In this document: positions 25,601 to 36,114 of the stretch, piece by piece | Position numbering within the stretch: position 1 is the stretch's first letter | How the letters are laid out: each line of letters begins with the position of its first letter | Assembly: GCF_002443255.2 (NCBI RefSeq) | Contig: NW_019211460.1 | Coordinates: 28,368,481 to 28,432,480, forward strand | Source: Varroa destructor | Lineage: Eukaryota; Arthropoda; Arachnida; Mesostigmata; Varroidae | Direction of reading: 5' to 3' | Length of the DNA stretch: 64,000 bases | Notes under the pieces: generated by a model | What the model saw: only the letters and a program-made list of their open reading frames with translations | What the model was told of the DNA's origin: nothing | Databases searched by the model: none | Translations under genes and position numbers: made by a program

Positions 25601-28600
25601 GAGGGCACACTTCGATGGTACATTTGCTTGCACAAACCCAAACCTACTTGACAACTTTTTTCACCTGAAAATAAACCTTATTTAACTTTGGAACAAGTAT
25701 TACTAACTTGCCATTTCTAGAACAAATGCATTAAAACGGCACAATCCTCTTTATGGTTGTTTAAATTTCCTGCAGTCTAAAAATGGGGTACAGAATAATA
25801 TATAGCCCGACAAGCACGACTGTAGTAATTGCAAATGTGATTTTACTGAAAGTCTGTTGGAAGTTGTTGAAAGGCAGTGTATGATAAGCCTTTTTTATAA
25901 CGTTGTCTGTTAATTCGTTAACTGGCTCTACGTGCCCTTGTATTTCTTTTTCCATTCTGTATCCTGCCTGTTGGGCGGAAGCCAATAGCGGCTGCCCAGT
26001 AATCTATTTCCAAGTTGTTTAGCTCGAACCCCTTTTTCGAATCATCCTTAGAGCCGAGATGTCTGGCCTATTCCATGCCGTTGGGCGTGCATGATTCGTA
26101 ATAAGTGACGCGCTTCAACGCTGAAAGTGGTGTCCCAAAATCTAGACAAATTAAGAACGCGACCTAATTACTTAATGTGAGCGTCTACAGACAAATAGAT
26201 CGTTTAGGTTGAGGAATATGTTTCGTATCAAGGGTCTGATATACACTGAAGCATGCTTATATAGCGAGTCCACAATAATCGTAAGGTTGCACTCCGTTTC
26301 GGATTAAGAATAAGTGATGCGTCATTGACTAGCTATAGTAAATCATGAAGGCCAGTTTCTTTTTGCGCACCTCTCATAGCCGCCAAATTAACGAACTTAG
26401 TCTCGATATTATATATCTAATGAAGTACTGCATAAGTTTTAGGTGAGAAACTTACAGAAACTCCTTATGGTTGAAGGTGTTGCCCTGGAACTGCCAAATT
26501 ACGATAGCCGAAGAGATCAAATCCAGCAGGCATTCCGCCTAACAAATTATTTAATAAGTGACTTACAATATTAGTTCGCGTTTAAATTATCGTGATTATC
26601 GTGCTTTTCCGTAACTTGAGTAACCTTACTCAAGCAATCACTGTTTAGAGTCCCCAAGTAGCCGTATTTTTTTTACCTAAACCCACGTTTTTGATGAACT
26701 GTTCAGCGGCTAAATCGTTCAAGATACCATTTTAACGCCAGATAGTAGTAAAACGTTGCATTCAACAACTATTCCTTAGTAGCGAATCGAACAGATTTCT
26801 GTAGACCAAGACAACAGCCGTATAGCTAGCTCTATGGGTATCGTCTGATGAAGGCGCCGGGTTTGTAGACCAGTCAGTCAGTCAGTCAGTCAGAAGTATA
26901 CAATAAAGTGAAATAATTGTAGCTATTAATTAGCTTTTTATTTCCTGTTTGGCTTTGCTTGCTTGTGTTATTTGTAATTTAATTAAATCTAAATATAGTA
27001 TGATATATGAATTAAACGTACCATCTTAACCTCACGAATATATATCCGACAATATTTCCAATCTGACGTAGTGCGAACGTGGTACTTGGGTCATTTGAAA
27101 TTACTTCAGCACGGGCTTCATGTCTTTAATATTTATCGTAACTTACCTCAAATCTATCTCGTTAAGTTTTATGTTCATCAGCAACGGTGGTTTCGATACA
27201 AGTTTTACGTATTCACTATATTTCAAACAACGATAATATAGCTATAGATAACTAGATGATCGTGTAATGTATTGAATGGTGGACAAATGTTGGAAATAGG
27301 TACTTAATATGGAAGTGATGTCTTTTGAGCAGCTAGATGTGCAGCGTTTGTGTCGCCTGCTCGTTATGTAAAATTGCGTACATAGATTTGTGCGCGAAGG
27401 ATTTCCGCACAAATAGCCTATCAAGCAAGATGTAAAAGGTAAATAAATAAAGGCAATATCAGAATTTGGCAATTTAGATAGAACAAATAAGAAAACAACC
27501 AGTAACGGATTGCCAGGAACTAACTATGTTACTTCATGCTAACGCTAATCCAGACAATCAAAGCCTCGATACGATACTTCTCTATTCGTCCCGTGATCGT
27601 AATAAACCGCCAATTTTGAAAATTACGACAGCCATTAAAACATTTACTCGAAAAAAAACTTCCCTTACACCTTTTTTTCTTTTCCTTTCCTCCAAACGAA
27701 TCTTTACGGACAAAATGATGATCCGGTTACCGGAAGAAATCCACATTTAGCACGCTTATACGTACAGGCAAGGACGGCTTGCGGCGGGGCGAACATGCTC
27801 AAAATTGCTCAGAATTCAATTATTTTTATGGGATTTATTAGTTTCGCCCGCACAACTTCCCACCTCGTACAACTGGGCATACGAAACTAGTTTAGACAAT
27901 AGGCGGCAACTAATTATGATTAAGCCATAATAAATATTCCAATTGGATAATGACAAATCAATAACCCAAGCGGATAGGAGTCGACAAACAAAATGTTTCA
28001 AAAATCACAGGATGACATATAATACAATGGTTATACCCTTTAAGTAGGCGAAATAAACAATCCTGTCAATAGCGAGAGTGCAGCTTTTCTTGAACAAATA
28101 ATTATTAAGGTATCTTTAGCTTTCTAGGACCCGTTAGGTTTTTGGAAGCATCACCAATGATGTGCACATACGCTCCTGTGGAAAAAATCAGTCTAATAGG
28201 TTTATGATAATGTATTGGATTCTGCAATGTCTATATAAAGTAACATCTCGAGAACTGGATTTACGCAAAGTTGTACCCCTTTTTTGACGAGTGTATCCAC
28301 ATGATAATGAATAGTTTTGATGAGATCACTCCACTGATCCTACAGCTGAACCTACAGACGACAGAAGCTGCGTCAGAAGTTGCGCCTTTTGTAAGCTGAA
28401 CTTTTGCTCTAATAAATGCTAATCCAAAAGATCTGATTACACACTTTTCAGTTCCATCTAAGTTACTAATAGTGCTAATCTTAATCGAATCTTCTTAAAG
28501 CAATTTAATATAGGCCTTTTTAGAAAGGCCTGATGAACGAGTTTTACATATAAAATGGAAAAATGGCAAATCTTACCGAAAATGCGTAGATGGCTGCACT

Positions 28601-29364
28601 AGCACATTCGCTGGCCAAAGCTAACCGGACAAAAAGAGAAGATCATACATCTTTAATTATGTATGTAAAATGTACACTTTACTATATATATATATATATG
28701 CAGATATAATGCCTGTCAAACAAAAGATTAAAACATATTATTGTTCTTATTCAGTTGAAAAATATCAAGGTGTTACCCTTTGAGGTGGTGAGACACGCAG
28801 GACGACTAGGTGCAAAGGGTAGTACTGCACTACGGAAAAGGTGCGCAGGTCTAAATGCATCGAATAACTAATGGGTCTGAGAACCTGGTCATGTCTTGGC
28901 TCACTCATCTCAGCAGATGTTTGTTTTTTGCTAAAAGTATAAATGCCTCATATATAGAACCCATACATATTACAAATTGATTAGTTAGAGATCAGTCACT
29001 TAAGTTAACACTTAAAAAATGAGCTGCTTCTTTTATTTGCCGCATTATGTTACTGATCAATAACTCGAAATACGGCTAGTGTGTAATTACCAAGAAGGAT
29101 CTACTTTTCGAGGATATTCAGATTTGACGTACCTACGCCTATTGCAGCAAGTGCCACGTCAACGACGACCGAAAGAACAGTCACGCCGAGAATTAGGCGG
29201 CGAGCGGTTAAGCGGGCCGTGACTAGATCCGTGAACAGACCTTTCTGAGTAAGATCAAAAGGACCTATTCCCAGCGGATCGGAGCTGCGTCGTATAACTT
29301 CGACGGTGCTAGTTTTTTGGCCTTCTCCAAATGGAAGCATATCGCTTGACATATGCTTCACCAT
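22561..29364 (-). CDS. TMEM163: TMEM163-like zinc transporter (cation diffusion facilitator superfamily), six-exon CDS
   Basis: Exons on the minus strand are 29364-29133, 28620-28577, 26538-26456, 25005-24909, 24405-24131 and probably 22666-22561. They total 837 bases, 278 residues plus stop, close to vertebrate TMEM163. All five junctions are GT-AG and keep frame (phases 1, 0, 2, 0, 2). Order: cytoplasmic N-terminus to about residue 51; helix 1 (LILGVTVLSVVVDVALAAIG); helix 2 with the metal-site stretch SAECLLDLISSAIVIW; helix 3 (SLLGILFIVSGIGVVIKAV); helix 4 (LSSIASIVCATLALVKL); helix 5 starting at SLVLDAIGSLLSAF; helix 6 after the conserved LWFLD. Established: TMEM163 is a zinc-efflux protein of endolysosomal, synaptic-vesicle and plasma membranes. 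The AFDxxLD aspartate pair appears here as Glu-x-x-x-Asp. The extreme C-terminus is uncertain. Confidence 0.9.
23088..23105. repeat. (TA)n microsatellite
   Basis: Nine TA units in the intron between TMEM163-like exon 5 and last-exon candidate A. Confidence 0.9.
23935..23986 (-). CDS. TMEM163: TMEM163-like gene, alternative last exon (candidate B)
   Basis: The acceptor is TAGTTTCAG, 144 bases downstream of the exon 5 donor. In the forced frame it completes an Arg codon, adds 16 residues (PSSNLSGHFGTIEYHL) and ends TAA. It gives a shorter protein without the extra hydrophobic stretch of candidate A. Either or both could be used. Confidence 0.3.
24131..24405 (-). CDS. TMEM163: TMEM163-like gene, exon 5 (helices 4-6)
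   Basis: The acceptor GTCCGCAG is immediately followed by an in-frame ATG that here is internal. The exon encodes helix 4, the helix 5 signature SLVLDAIGSLLSAF (family LITDGFNSLVGG) and LWFLDSTM leading into helix 6 (family VWYLDGSIG). The two aspartates of these motifs are kept; the family Asn two residues later is Gly. The donor is GTAAAC, leaving phase 2. Confidence 0.9.
24573..24591. repeat. (AACT)n microsatellite
   Basis: Nearly five copies of AACT within the TMEM163-like intron between exons 4 and 5. Confidence 0.9.
24909..25005 (-). CDS. TMEM163: TMEM163-like gene, exon 4 (helix 3)
   Basis: The acceptor is TTGTAG and the donor GTGAGT. It encodes VCSLLGILFIVSGIGVVIKA and then a short loop, matching helix 3 of TMEM163 (ILGVIFLLSSICIVVKAI type). 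It starts with one base completing a leucine codon and ends in phase 0. Confidence 0.9.
25245..25286. repeat. Near-perfect inverted repeat (hairpin) in a TMEM163 intron
   Basis: The arms 25245-25264 and 25268-25286 pair over 18 of 19-20 positions with a three-base loop TAG. The arm starts GATCGACTA. The loop is too small for a normal microRNA precursor, so a cruciform-forming repeat or a transposon remnant is more likely. Confidence 0.6.
25761..25955 (-). CDS. Candidate nested ORF: small tail-anchored membrane protein (64 aa)
   Basis: This ORF lies in the intron between TMEM163-like exons 3 and 4, on the same strand. The ATG has A at -3 and G at +4. It reads MEKEIQGHVEPVNELTDNV, then a polar helix, and then a hydrophobic segment ITFAITTVVLVGLYIILYP close to the C-terminus (IFRLQEI, TAA stop). 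This is the layout of a tail-anchored protein. The frame is open for ten further codons upstream, so it could also be a spliced 3' exon. No family is recognised. A chance ORF of this size is possible in 64 kb; the organised tail anchor is the reason to list it. Confidence 0.35.
   Translation of the reverse strand: MEKEIQGHVEPVNELTDNVIKKAYHTLPFNNFQQTFSKITFAITTVVLVGLYIILYPIFRLQEI
26456..26538 (-). CDS. TMEM163: TMEM163-like gene, exon 3 (metal-site helix)
   Basis: The acceptor is TTGTTAG and the donor a strong GTAAGT. It encodes AECLLDLISSAIVIWQFQGN and the loop to helix 3, matching the TMEM163 segment FDAxLDVxSSAIVLWRY. The first acidic residue of the metal motif is Glu instead of Asp; the second is Asp. 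Confidence 0.92.
26871..26893. repeat. (CAGT)n microsatellite
   Basis: Almost six copies of CAGT in the TMEM163-like intron between exons 2 and 3. Confidence 0.92.
28577..28620 (-). CDS. TMEM163: TMEM163-like gene, exon 2 (44-base small exon)
   Basis: Small exon with acceptor GGTTAG and donor GTAAGA. It encodes LASECASAAIYAFS, which aligns with the start of helix 2 of TMEM163 (family pattern SASAxxFAFD). It takes phase 1 and leaves phase 0, exactly bridging exons 1 and 3. Confidence 0.88.
28683..28699. repeat. (TA)n microsatellite
   Basis: About eight TA units in the intron between TMEM163-like exons 1 and 2, about 60 bases upstream of exon 2 in transcript order. Confidence 0.9.
29133..29364 (-). 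CDS. TMEM163: TMEM163-like gene, exon 1
   Basis: This exon encodes residues 1-77: a hydrophilic N-terminus with acidic and serine-rich parts, the juxtamembrane segment ARLTARR and the first membrane helix. The ATG is preceded by an in-frame TGA with no other ATG between. The donor is GTACGT and the exon ends in phase 1. ATG codons at residues 5 and 9 are alternatives. Confidence 0.88.
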
Positions 29365-29613
29365 CGGTGCATTATCAACCGCTTTGTTGTGGCGAGAACT
29401 TCCTCAAACCGTCGTAAAGTCACTGATTTTCAACACTGCGAGATGTACCTTTACTTTAAAGATTGCCTAGGCGAAACTGAAGCTTGAACGGATCCAGTGC
29501 AAATCACCGGTAACTGCAATTGGTCACGTGTTAATCTGGTTTCTATTGGCTGATCCCGTGCGACACATCACAGTCTAATGGAATTCAACGCTTTTTAACA
29601 AATTATTAACGGC
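29365..29613. promoter_or_regulatory. Putative bidirectional promoter (TMEM163-like / plus-strand microgene)
   Basis: These 249 bases separate two divergent start codons. They contain two inverted CCAAT boxes (ATTGG at 29519-29523 and 29545-29549) and a perfect E-box CACGTG at 29525-29530 between them. No TATA box is seen at a suitable place. The arrangement fits an NF-Y plus E-box promoter, which is often bidirectional. Confidence 0.45.
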
Positions 29614-32600
29614 ATGCTAAGAAACGAATTGTCAAGAATTGTTCGTGCAGTAAGTATTTTAAAAAAAAGAGGTTTGATCGACGGGACCATATTCCCTGGT
29701 CTGATCCCGTTCGATGTAAGCCTTGTGAGTTAGTCGCCTTTCGTCTATTTCATTTTTCTCATAGTGAACATATGTGAACGCCCGAAAAATATCGTTTGTT
29801 TAAGTTGTTTGTCTCTGCGTTTCGTGCGTTTTGCGGTACCACCTGGGCATTCTGTAGAGGCGAAGAGGCCAACTCTGAATGGACCGATCAATCAAATCGT
29901 TTTCTTCCAACAGATACGCATATAGTGCGTACGGTTGCCCAGTATATTACCGCGTGCTGCTATCTGTTTACTAGAAGAATATGATATTGCTTTGATATGT
30001 TTCTCACTGTATCAGAATTAAGCGAGTGGTTTGGAGTTAAGTGATGCTATTAGTAGTACATGCTTTGGATCATTACATGTAATCCCTTGTGAGTTTCGTA
30101 CATTTAGAGCGCGTCCATATATACTTCTAACGTGTCCACGTTACTATAAACCTGTATTAGCATCAATTCAAATGCAGTTTCCATTGCTAGGCAACCGGCA
30201 TCTGCGACCTATTTGATACCTATGAAGTACTTTAAGGGGGTAAACTTGGTCATGCTGTACCATAGTAGGAATCCGCACATGGTCTCAACCAATCCACATA
30301 ACGAGGGAGAGGTACATCCCAATTGGAGCGCTATTCTGATTTGATACAAAGAGAAAGTCGCTTTGCAATCATGAAATGTAGGCGTTTACTTCGGGAGCTA
30401 AAATCATGGCATTTCGACATAACATATATTATCCTGGATATACAGATCACATGTGAATGTTATCACGCTTTTTATTAAGTATTTATATCAATGGTAATAA
30501 CTGCTAATCGGTGTCCTCTCTTGACCCATCATCTCAGCCGCTGAACAAATCGTTCTTTTTACATGGGTAAGCTCGTACCATTTATTACTACTAATTATTC
30601 ATTACCTGATTCAGGCCGTATATGCACAGCATTCTTATTGATATTAATAATTTATGATTTTTCAGCCTACTGAATATTATTGTGCAGAAGTCCTGAACCT
30701 TTTAAGCGAAATTATTCAGTATATGTTCTCTCCACCAACTGTTGTAGAATCTTGCAAAATAGGTCAGAGACGAAATTGAAAGATACTTGATCCTCATTGA
30801 ATCCATATGACTTGTTACTATGGTCCTCGCGAAAAAAACACTTTAACTTTCCAATCGACTCAAATGTTTTAACATGTATATAGACGAAATATCTCATTTG
30901 GATAAAATTACGAAGGTCCTTTCTAAGACGTGCGTCACCAATAATCAATACCTACTGAGAAGCTCATCGAATAGGTGTCGTCCATACTCCTTTGCTTGAG
31001 CCCCGCTAAGCGGGCATTATTCGATATCCATCAAAAGTTATCCAAGCGAAGGTGCCAACGACAGCTTCGATGGCGAGCGAGGCGATCAATTAGCCGCCCA
31101 TAATCTTACACATACATTGGACAAAGCGTTTGTGTCAGTTTCGGAAAGGTAATAGACGACAGCAGATGCCCCTTTATAATATTACTAGCGCATGGATGCT
31201 CTCGGTACCGAGTAAAACTCTGTTCGTTGCAAATCCTCGAAGGGCCCCACTCACTGCGTGATTAGTATTGTCGATTTGTGTGCCATGCTTGTTCAGCCTA
31301 TGGCCTATTGTGTCTAAGTCTATGGCGATCACAATTAGTGCTGGTTCACCAGTGTTGCCCGCGTCTAAACCACCTCAAGCTAGACCGATATGTGCTCTCG
31401 GCTGCTGGTGCCGTTGATGTGTACTCCCTGTTTTATAGGTCCAGTGGGGCTTGCGGAGCAGGATCTACACCCAAGCAGAATCCAGACAAGAAAGGTATCC
31501 ACGCCTGGTGCGCACAAACGCTCCGTGTAGCGGCCTGTTAGATTGGCACCCAGCTATTAACTAACGATTATGTCTCTTACTAGACCTTCCGAGAGCGGCC
31601 TTTGAAGTTCTCCCCTCCCCAAACGGGAGAAGTTGTAGCAGTTTTCAGTCCAGCTCCGCACGACATCGTCTGTGTCTCAAACTTTACGACAGAGCTGTGT
31701 TCTAGCACCTGAAGCCCTGCTTGGCTAACTCCGATTAACATCCAACTATTTGGTTCTGTTGCCTAAAAGAACAATTGTATTGTGTGCTATATCGATCTTT
31801 CATTTACTTACACGTTCATAACAAAACTGGTTCTCTGTGTATCTTAACAGGCTATTTCGAAAGGTTTAAGGAATGACCTAAAAGTAATTGGCAAGGTCAT
31901 GCCATTGAGTCTATACCTAGCCAACGAAAATAAAAAATATTTTCCGGATCATTCATTCAGTCGTTCTGTATCCTTTAATGGTTAGTCATATCATAGCAGA
32001 TTACGTATACGCATTAGCGTTTGAACATTGGCTCTTTTCGCAGAAGAGAGCTGTAACGTAAATTCAATCGCACCGCCTGGCATTTAATTAATTGTGATAT
32101 GACTAGTTCTCTATTTTTGACGACTCATAATCTTTTTTAGGACTTGTAGTGGCCACCACTATACTAATTACTATCGTACATATTTAGTACCCCAGTATTA
32201 GCGTTTGCCCACATCTTTGGCCTAAACGACAGCTAGTCTGTGTAAAGAGAATACGTTCTTGAGTCACACCCCAGTATATATCTACATATACTACTTTAGC
32301 AGACACTCACTTCCGCTATAAATAGATTGACTTCGTAAATTAGAACTAACTGATAAATTAGAGACTATTGTTCAACCATTAAGGTTTACAAAGCATTTGG
32401 TGCTTGAAGAGATTGTATAAATCTTCGAATTGACACAGTACCGCATCGCGCATTTTCACAATGAGCGACTACTGAAGGAGGACAAATGTATTCGCCATTT
32501 ACTATCTGTGTGCACAATCGTCTTTTAGTTCCATTGCTGGTGTATGTTAACGACTAATTGAAAAGTTCAAAAGCTACAATCTGCACGGGATACGCTGCCA

Positions 32601-32826
32601 TCGTACGAAATAAGAAGAATTAGAGATTGGCGTAGTGCAGGTTAATTGGAACGTATACTATCACGTCCTTCAAAGGTCTACCCTAGTTATAGTCGGAGAA
32701 AACGAGAAATGAGCTGACGCATCAGATAGTCCTCGTATATTTCACGCTTTCAGGGACTTCTACATCGGTAAAACATTCATTGTCCACAGCCGCCCCACTG
32801 CCGTAGACGCTGACCAATGGGAATGA
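29614..32826 (+). CDS. Candidate three-exon microgene (45 residues), divergent from TMEM163
   Basis: Proposed exons are 29614-29649 (MLRNELSRIVRA, donor GTAAGT), 30538-30566 (PLNKSFFLH plus two bases, donor GTAAGC) and 32754-32826 (DFYIGKTFIVHSRPTAVDA and a TGA stop). The exon 2 acceptor has a branch-like GCTAAT and a clean pyrimidine tract (CTCTCTTGACCCATCATCTCAG); exon 3 follows CACGCTTTCAG. Phases are 0 then 2 and join in frame. The N-terminus is basic and amphipathic with no acidic residue but one, like a mitochondrial presequence. I do not recognise the protein. The model may be fortuitous because the exons are short and no nearby AATAAA is seen; only the shared promoter position gives outside support. 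Confidence 0.3.
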
Positions 32827-34728
32827 TATTAAGGTCATGTAAAATCGAGACACTCGAAGAGTTATTGATTCGAGGCTAAAGGCTGACTGTGGCCGTAAGT
32901 AGTTAGTTTGCCCATCGCCAGCCGCTCACGCTGACTAATCAACAGTAAACGTTAAGAGGGAGTCTTTCATCTGTACCCAATATAGATGCGTCGTCGTAAA
33001 TAGACACTTACACGAATACAGTTCTGTACGAGAAAACACATAGTTTTCCACCATCCGAGTTAAATCATTCAAGTCGGACACTGGATGACACCTAAGACAA
33101 AATCATTGATCAGAACGAGGGTCTTTTTTTTTTTCTCTCACTGTGTGTTATAACGTACGACTAGCCAACTTAAATATTCGAAAACACGACTGTGATTTTT
33201 CGATAAATACATACGGACCAGACATGTCTACTCAATTTTTTTTTGATATATAGGGATGCTTTACGTCATTTAGAGCAGACGGATAATATGGATATGTACA
33301 GTTGCAGATTTGGTTAGAACAGTTGCGAAAATGATGAAATGATCTTTGTCTACTAACGTCTAATTTTAAGATATATCTACATCAGTCCAATTCACTTGGT
33401 TGCTTAATTCGATAAAGTTCTTTCTGAGATTGGTATTCGAGGAATAAGTTTCGTGTAAAAAGCCCATATGAGTTCCATATGTAGATGTGCCAAAAAGATC
33501 ATTTACGCCATCAAGAAGCTTCTATAAATGGCGAATACGCAGGGTGTGGCCGTGTGCGAGTACAATTCCTATTTCCTCCGTCCGAATTATAGCCAGGCTT
33601 AGTTTTGCCCATTCAGAGCTAACCATGTAATACTATTACTTACACCGCTTTGGTGTGTAACGTACAAAGAAGAGACGAACGAACGTATCGTATACGAAAC
33701 TTTCATTGCGCATAGTCACAGGGGCCGTGTTTGGATGTGTTTTAAATTCAAGTTAGCGAAGTCGGCTAAAAAAAGTTCTCTTTGTCTAGTTACTAAGTGC
33801 AACTTATATACCATGGCGACCTTACAATAGAGACTAATTTTTATGTTAACTAGAACCGAACTGATCGATAGAGCTATACACAGTAAAAACAATTCTCGCC
33901 ACTATTCGTGTACATTGGTGTAAATGTAACATCTGAAATAATAATAGGAGTCAAAATAGATGTACGTAATTGTATGTCATACATGCATACTAATCATGCA
34001 TGAGTAAATAACACATGTTTAGTGTGATAATTGCGATAAACTAATTTATGCGGCTGCCGGCCGTCGCTGAATATATAAACAACTTTACTCATTAGACGAT
34101 TTAGGCAATCCGCTATTGACAGCCGGTTCATTTGTAATTTGGTAAACTCGATAAAGTTTCGATCAAATCTGGGCTGTTGGTCCGGGCTTCCGAGAGGCAT
34201 TATACATCTGCCACTGGCAAGCGTAAATCGGAAAAATGTACTATTTTACATTACGATATGTTTATGCATTATACGTTGCAAAGTGTACTAGGTACGATTT
34301 CTGTTATTGCGCCATTTATACTGGCAATGTTACTGGCTCATTTAACGATTAGCACAAATGAAAACACCTTTTTTTGACCCCTTCGGTTTGCACAAATACC
34401 TATTTTTGAGAGGTTTTAAATCATTAGGTCTTAACCGGATTCTATTGATGAACATCTGGCCATCTGACTCCGTTTAGGTCTTGCTTCGTTCGTAGTGCGT
34501 TGTTGACACCTTGTTGGACTGCGAGAGGTCCTAAAAAATACAATAGCGACTGTCCGTCCTTATCGCTCTCAAGGAACTTCAACATTGAATTAATTCAAAT
34601 TGATTTATTCGGGAGTGGTTGGATCTATTCTAGTCCCGTTGACTGTTTAACACACACAGGCTAAGCACACATCCTATTATCTGTTTCCCGCAAGGCCTTT
34701 AAATCATATCATAGAATTTTATACCTAC

Positions 34729-34819
34729 ATCTATAAAATGTATGTGCATCTATGAAATGTAAGTGCACACCGAAAAAATACATACACTTTCAGTGTATGA
34801 TATTTTTTCCGGTGTGTAC
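34729..34819. repeat. Tandem 19-mer followed by a long hairpin
   Basis: Two adjacent copies of a 19-base unit (CATCTATAAAATGTATGTG type, 17 of 19 identical) run into an inverted repeat: left arm 34763-34788, loop TTC, right arm 34792-34819, paired except for two one-base bulges. The arms contain ACACCG and AAAAAATA. The compact structure suggests a miniature inverted-repeat element or a recently duplicated hairpin. Confidence 0.55.
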
Positions 34820-36098
34820 GGTGAGTGAAAAACGAATCGTATCCGTCTCCGAAACAGAACTTGTCTATCGCCAAGTCGCTTGAGGATGTTATAAATTAAA
34901 AAAAAAAAACTTCTTGCAGTGTTCGCCGCTTGATTAGGGCTTACTAAAAGAAGTTCGTGCTAACGAAAATACTGATCAAATATGTATATATGGGGTTCGC
35001 TTACGCCACTTAACGAACCTCGATTACACAAAATTGTTAGCAAAAACCATTGCTTTATCCATCTCCTTACAGCTTGTACTCAGCCTCTACGCTTAGTAAA
35101 ACGTTTTAACAGTCCTGTTACGCTGCTGCAGTTATTCCATCTGACGAATTTTTTTCGTGCTATACCCAATCTATTATCTCGTTAGAGCTATCGGGTTTCT
35201 GTACCCATAATGCAGGCAATCAATGTTCTTGTGCTATTGATTCCGTTGTCCTGTTAACGTTATCCTACTATTTTATCCTAGTCATCTGTCCAATACATAC
35301 AGGTTAATCTTAACTGCCCTTACAGTTACCCCGTTGCACTGATTCTGTGTCTCTATTGAAATATTCCACCAACGGTGTTACTTTGTTGCCCCCTTTAGGG
35401 ATAAAACAATAGGCCGATTATTGATGAACTATCTATTTTGCCCTGCCATTGCAATTAATCAGCTGCGAAGTTGCATGTGTCCTGCTTTCCGAGGCATTAA
35501 CTGACCTCAGCTTTAAAATTGCCACTGTAAAATCAAACAATTTCTACTCTACCTGTAGAAAGTTGATCTTCGGTTTTATACAGAGTATTAGTTTGAGGTT
35601 TTATCTGACTCAAACCTCTTGCTGTGTTACGGTCAATCTCGGTCTGACGTTACAAATACCCCCTATTTTTTTTTGTTGTCTTTTCATTGCAACGAATCCC
35701 TTCTATGACCTTAAGGGCAACATATTTAATCAACTTCCAGCCAATTCCAAAAATTCCGAAATCAGTTTTCCCAAAATCACCCTTTTACACAACAAGCGCG
35801 AACAAACTATGCTTACTTTGCAGTGCCTGAAAAACGGACAGCTTTTTAATATGAGCCTTTTAAAAGATCACCACGGATACCAAATAAATTCCCCCAAAAA
35901 ACTTAAGCATTTCAAAATTTATTCTCGGCAAAAAATCTGAAAGCTGTCTACAAAATCGAGCGGGTAGTCATTCCAAAAGAAAGATTCACCAACTCATAAA
36001 GAATCAGATTAGTACGGTATATTCCAGTGGAGCAGATTTTCGGACAGATAGGCTCACAAGCAAGTACGGATATTTATGAAAAAAATACTGTAATAATG

Positions 36099-36114
36099 TA
36101 TATATATATATATA
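36099..36114. repeat. (TA)n microsatellite
   Basis: Eight TA units in intergenic DNA. Confidence 0.88.

Noticed and set aside
27150..27182. Short ATG exon (MNIKLNEIDL) with strong donor GTAAGT in a TMEM163 intron
   Set aside because: It would leave phase 2, which does not fit exon 3 (phase 0), so it cannot be an alternative first exon of the TMEM163-like gene as modelled.
31438..31497. Exon-like segment with acceptor TTTATAG and donor AAG/GTATCC (GSTPKQNPDKK)
   Set aside because: Its phase could follow the microgene's exon 2 but then breaks the frame of exon 3, and it does not improve any model.
35449..35940. 163-codon plus-strand ORF
   Set aside because: There is no ATG in its first two thirds, and the strand is pyrimidine-rich, which lowers the stop frequency. 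No known domain.
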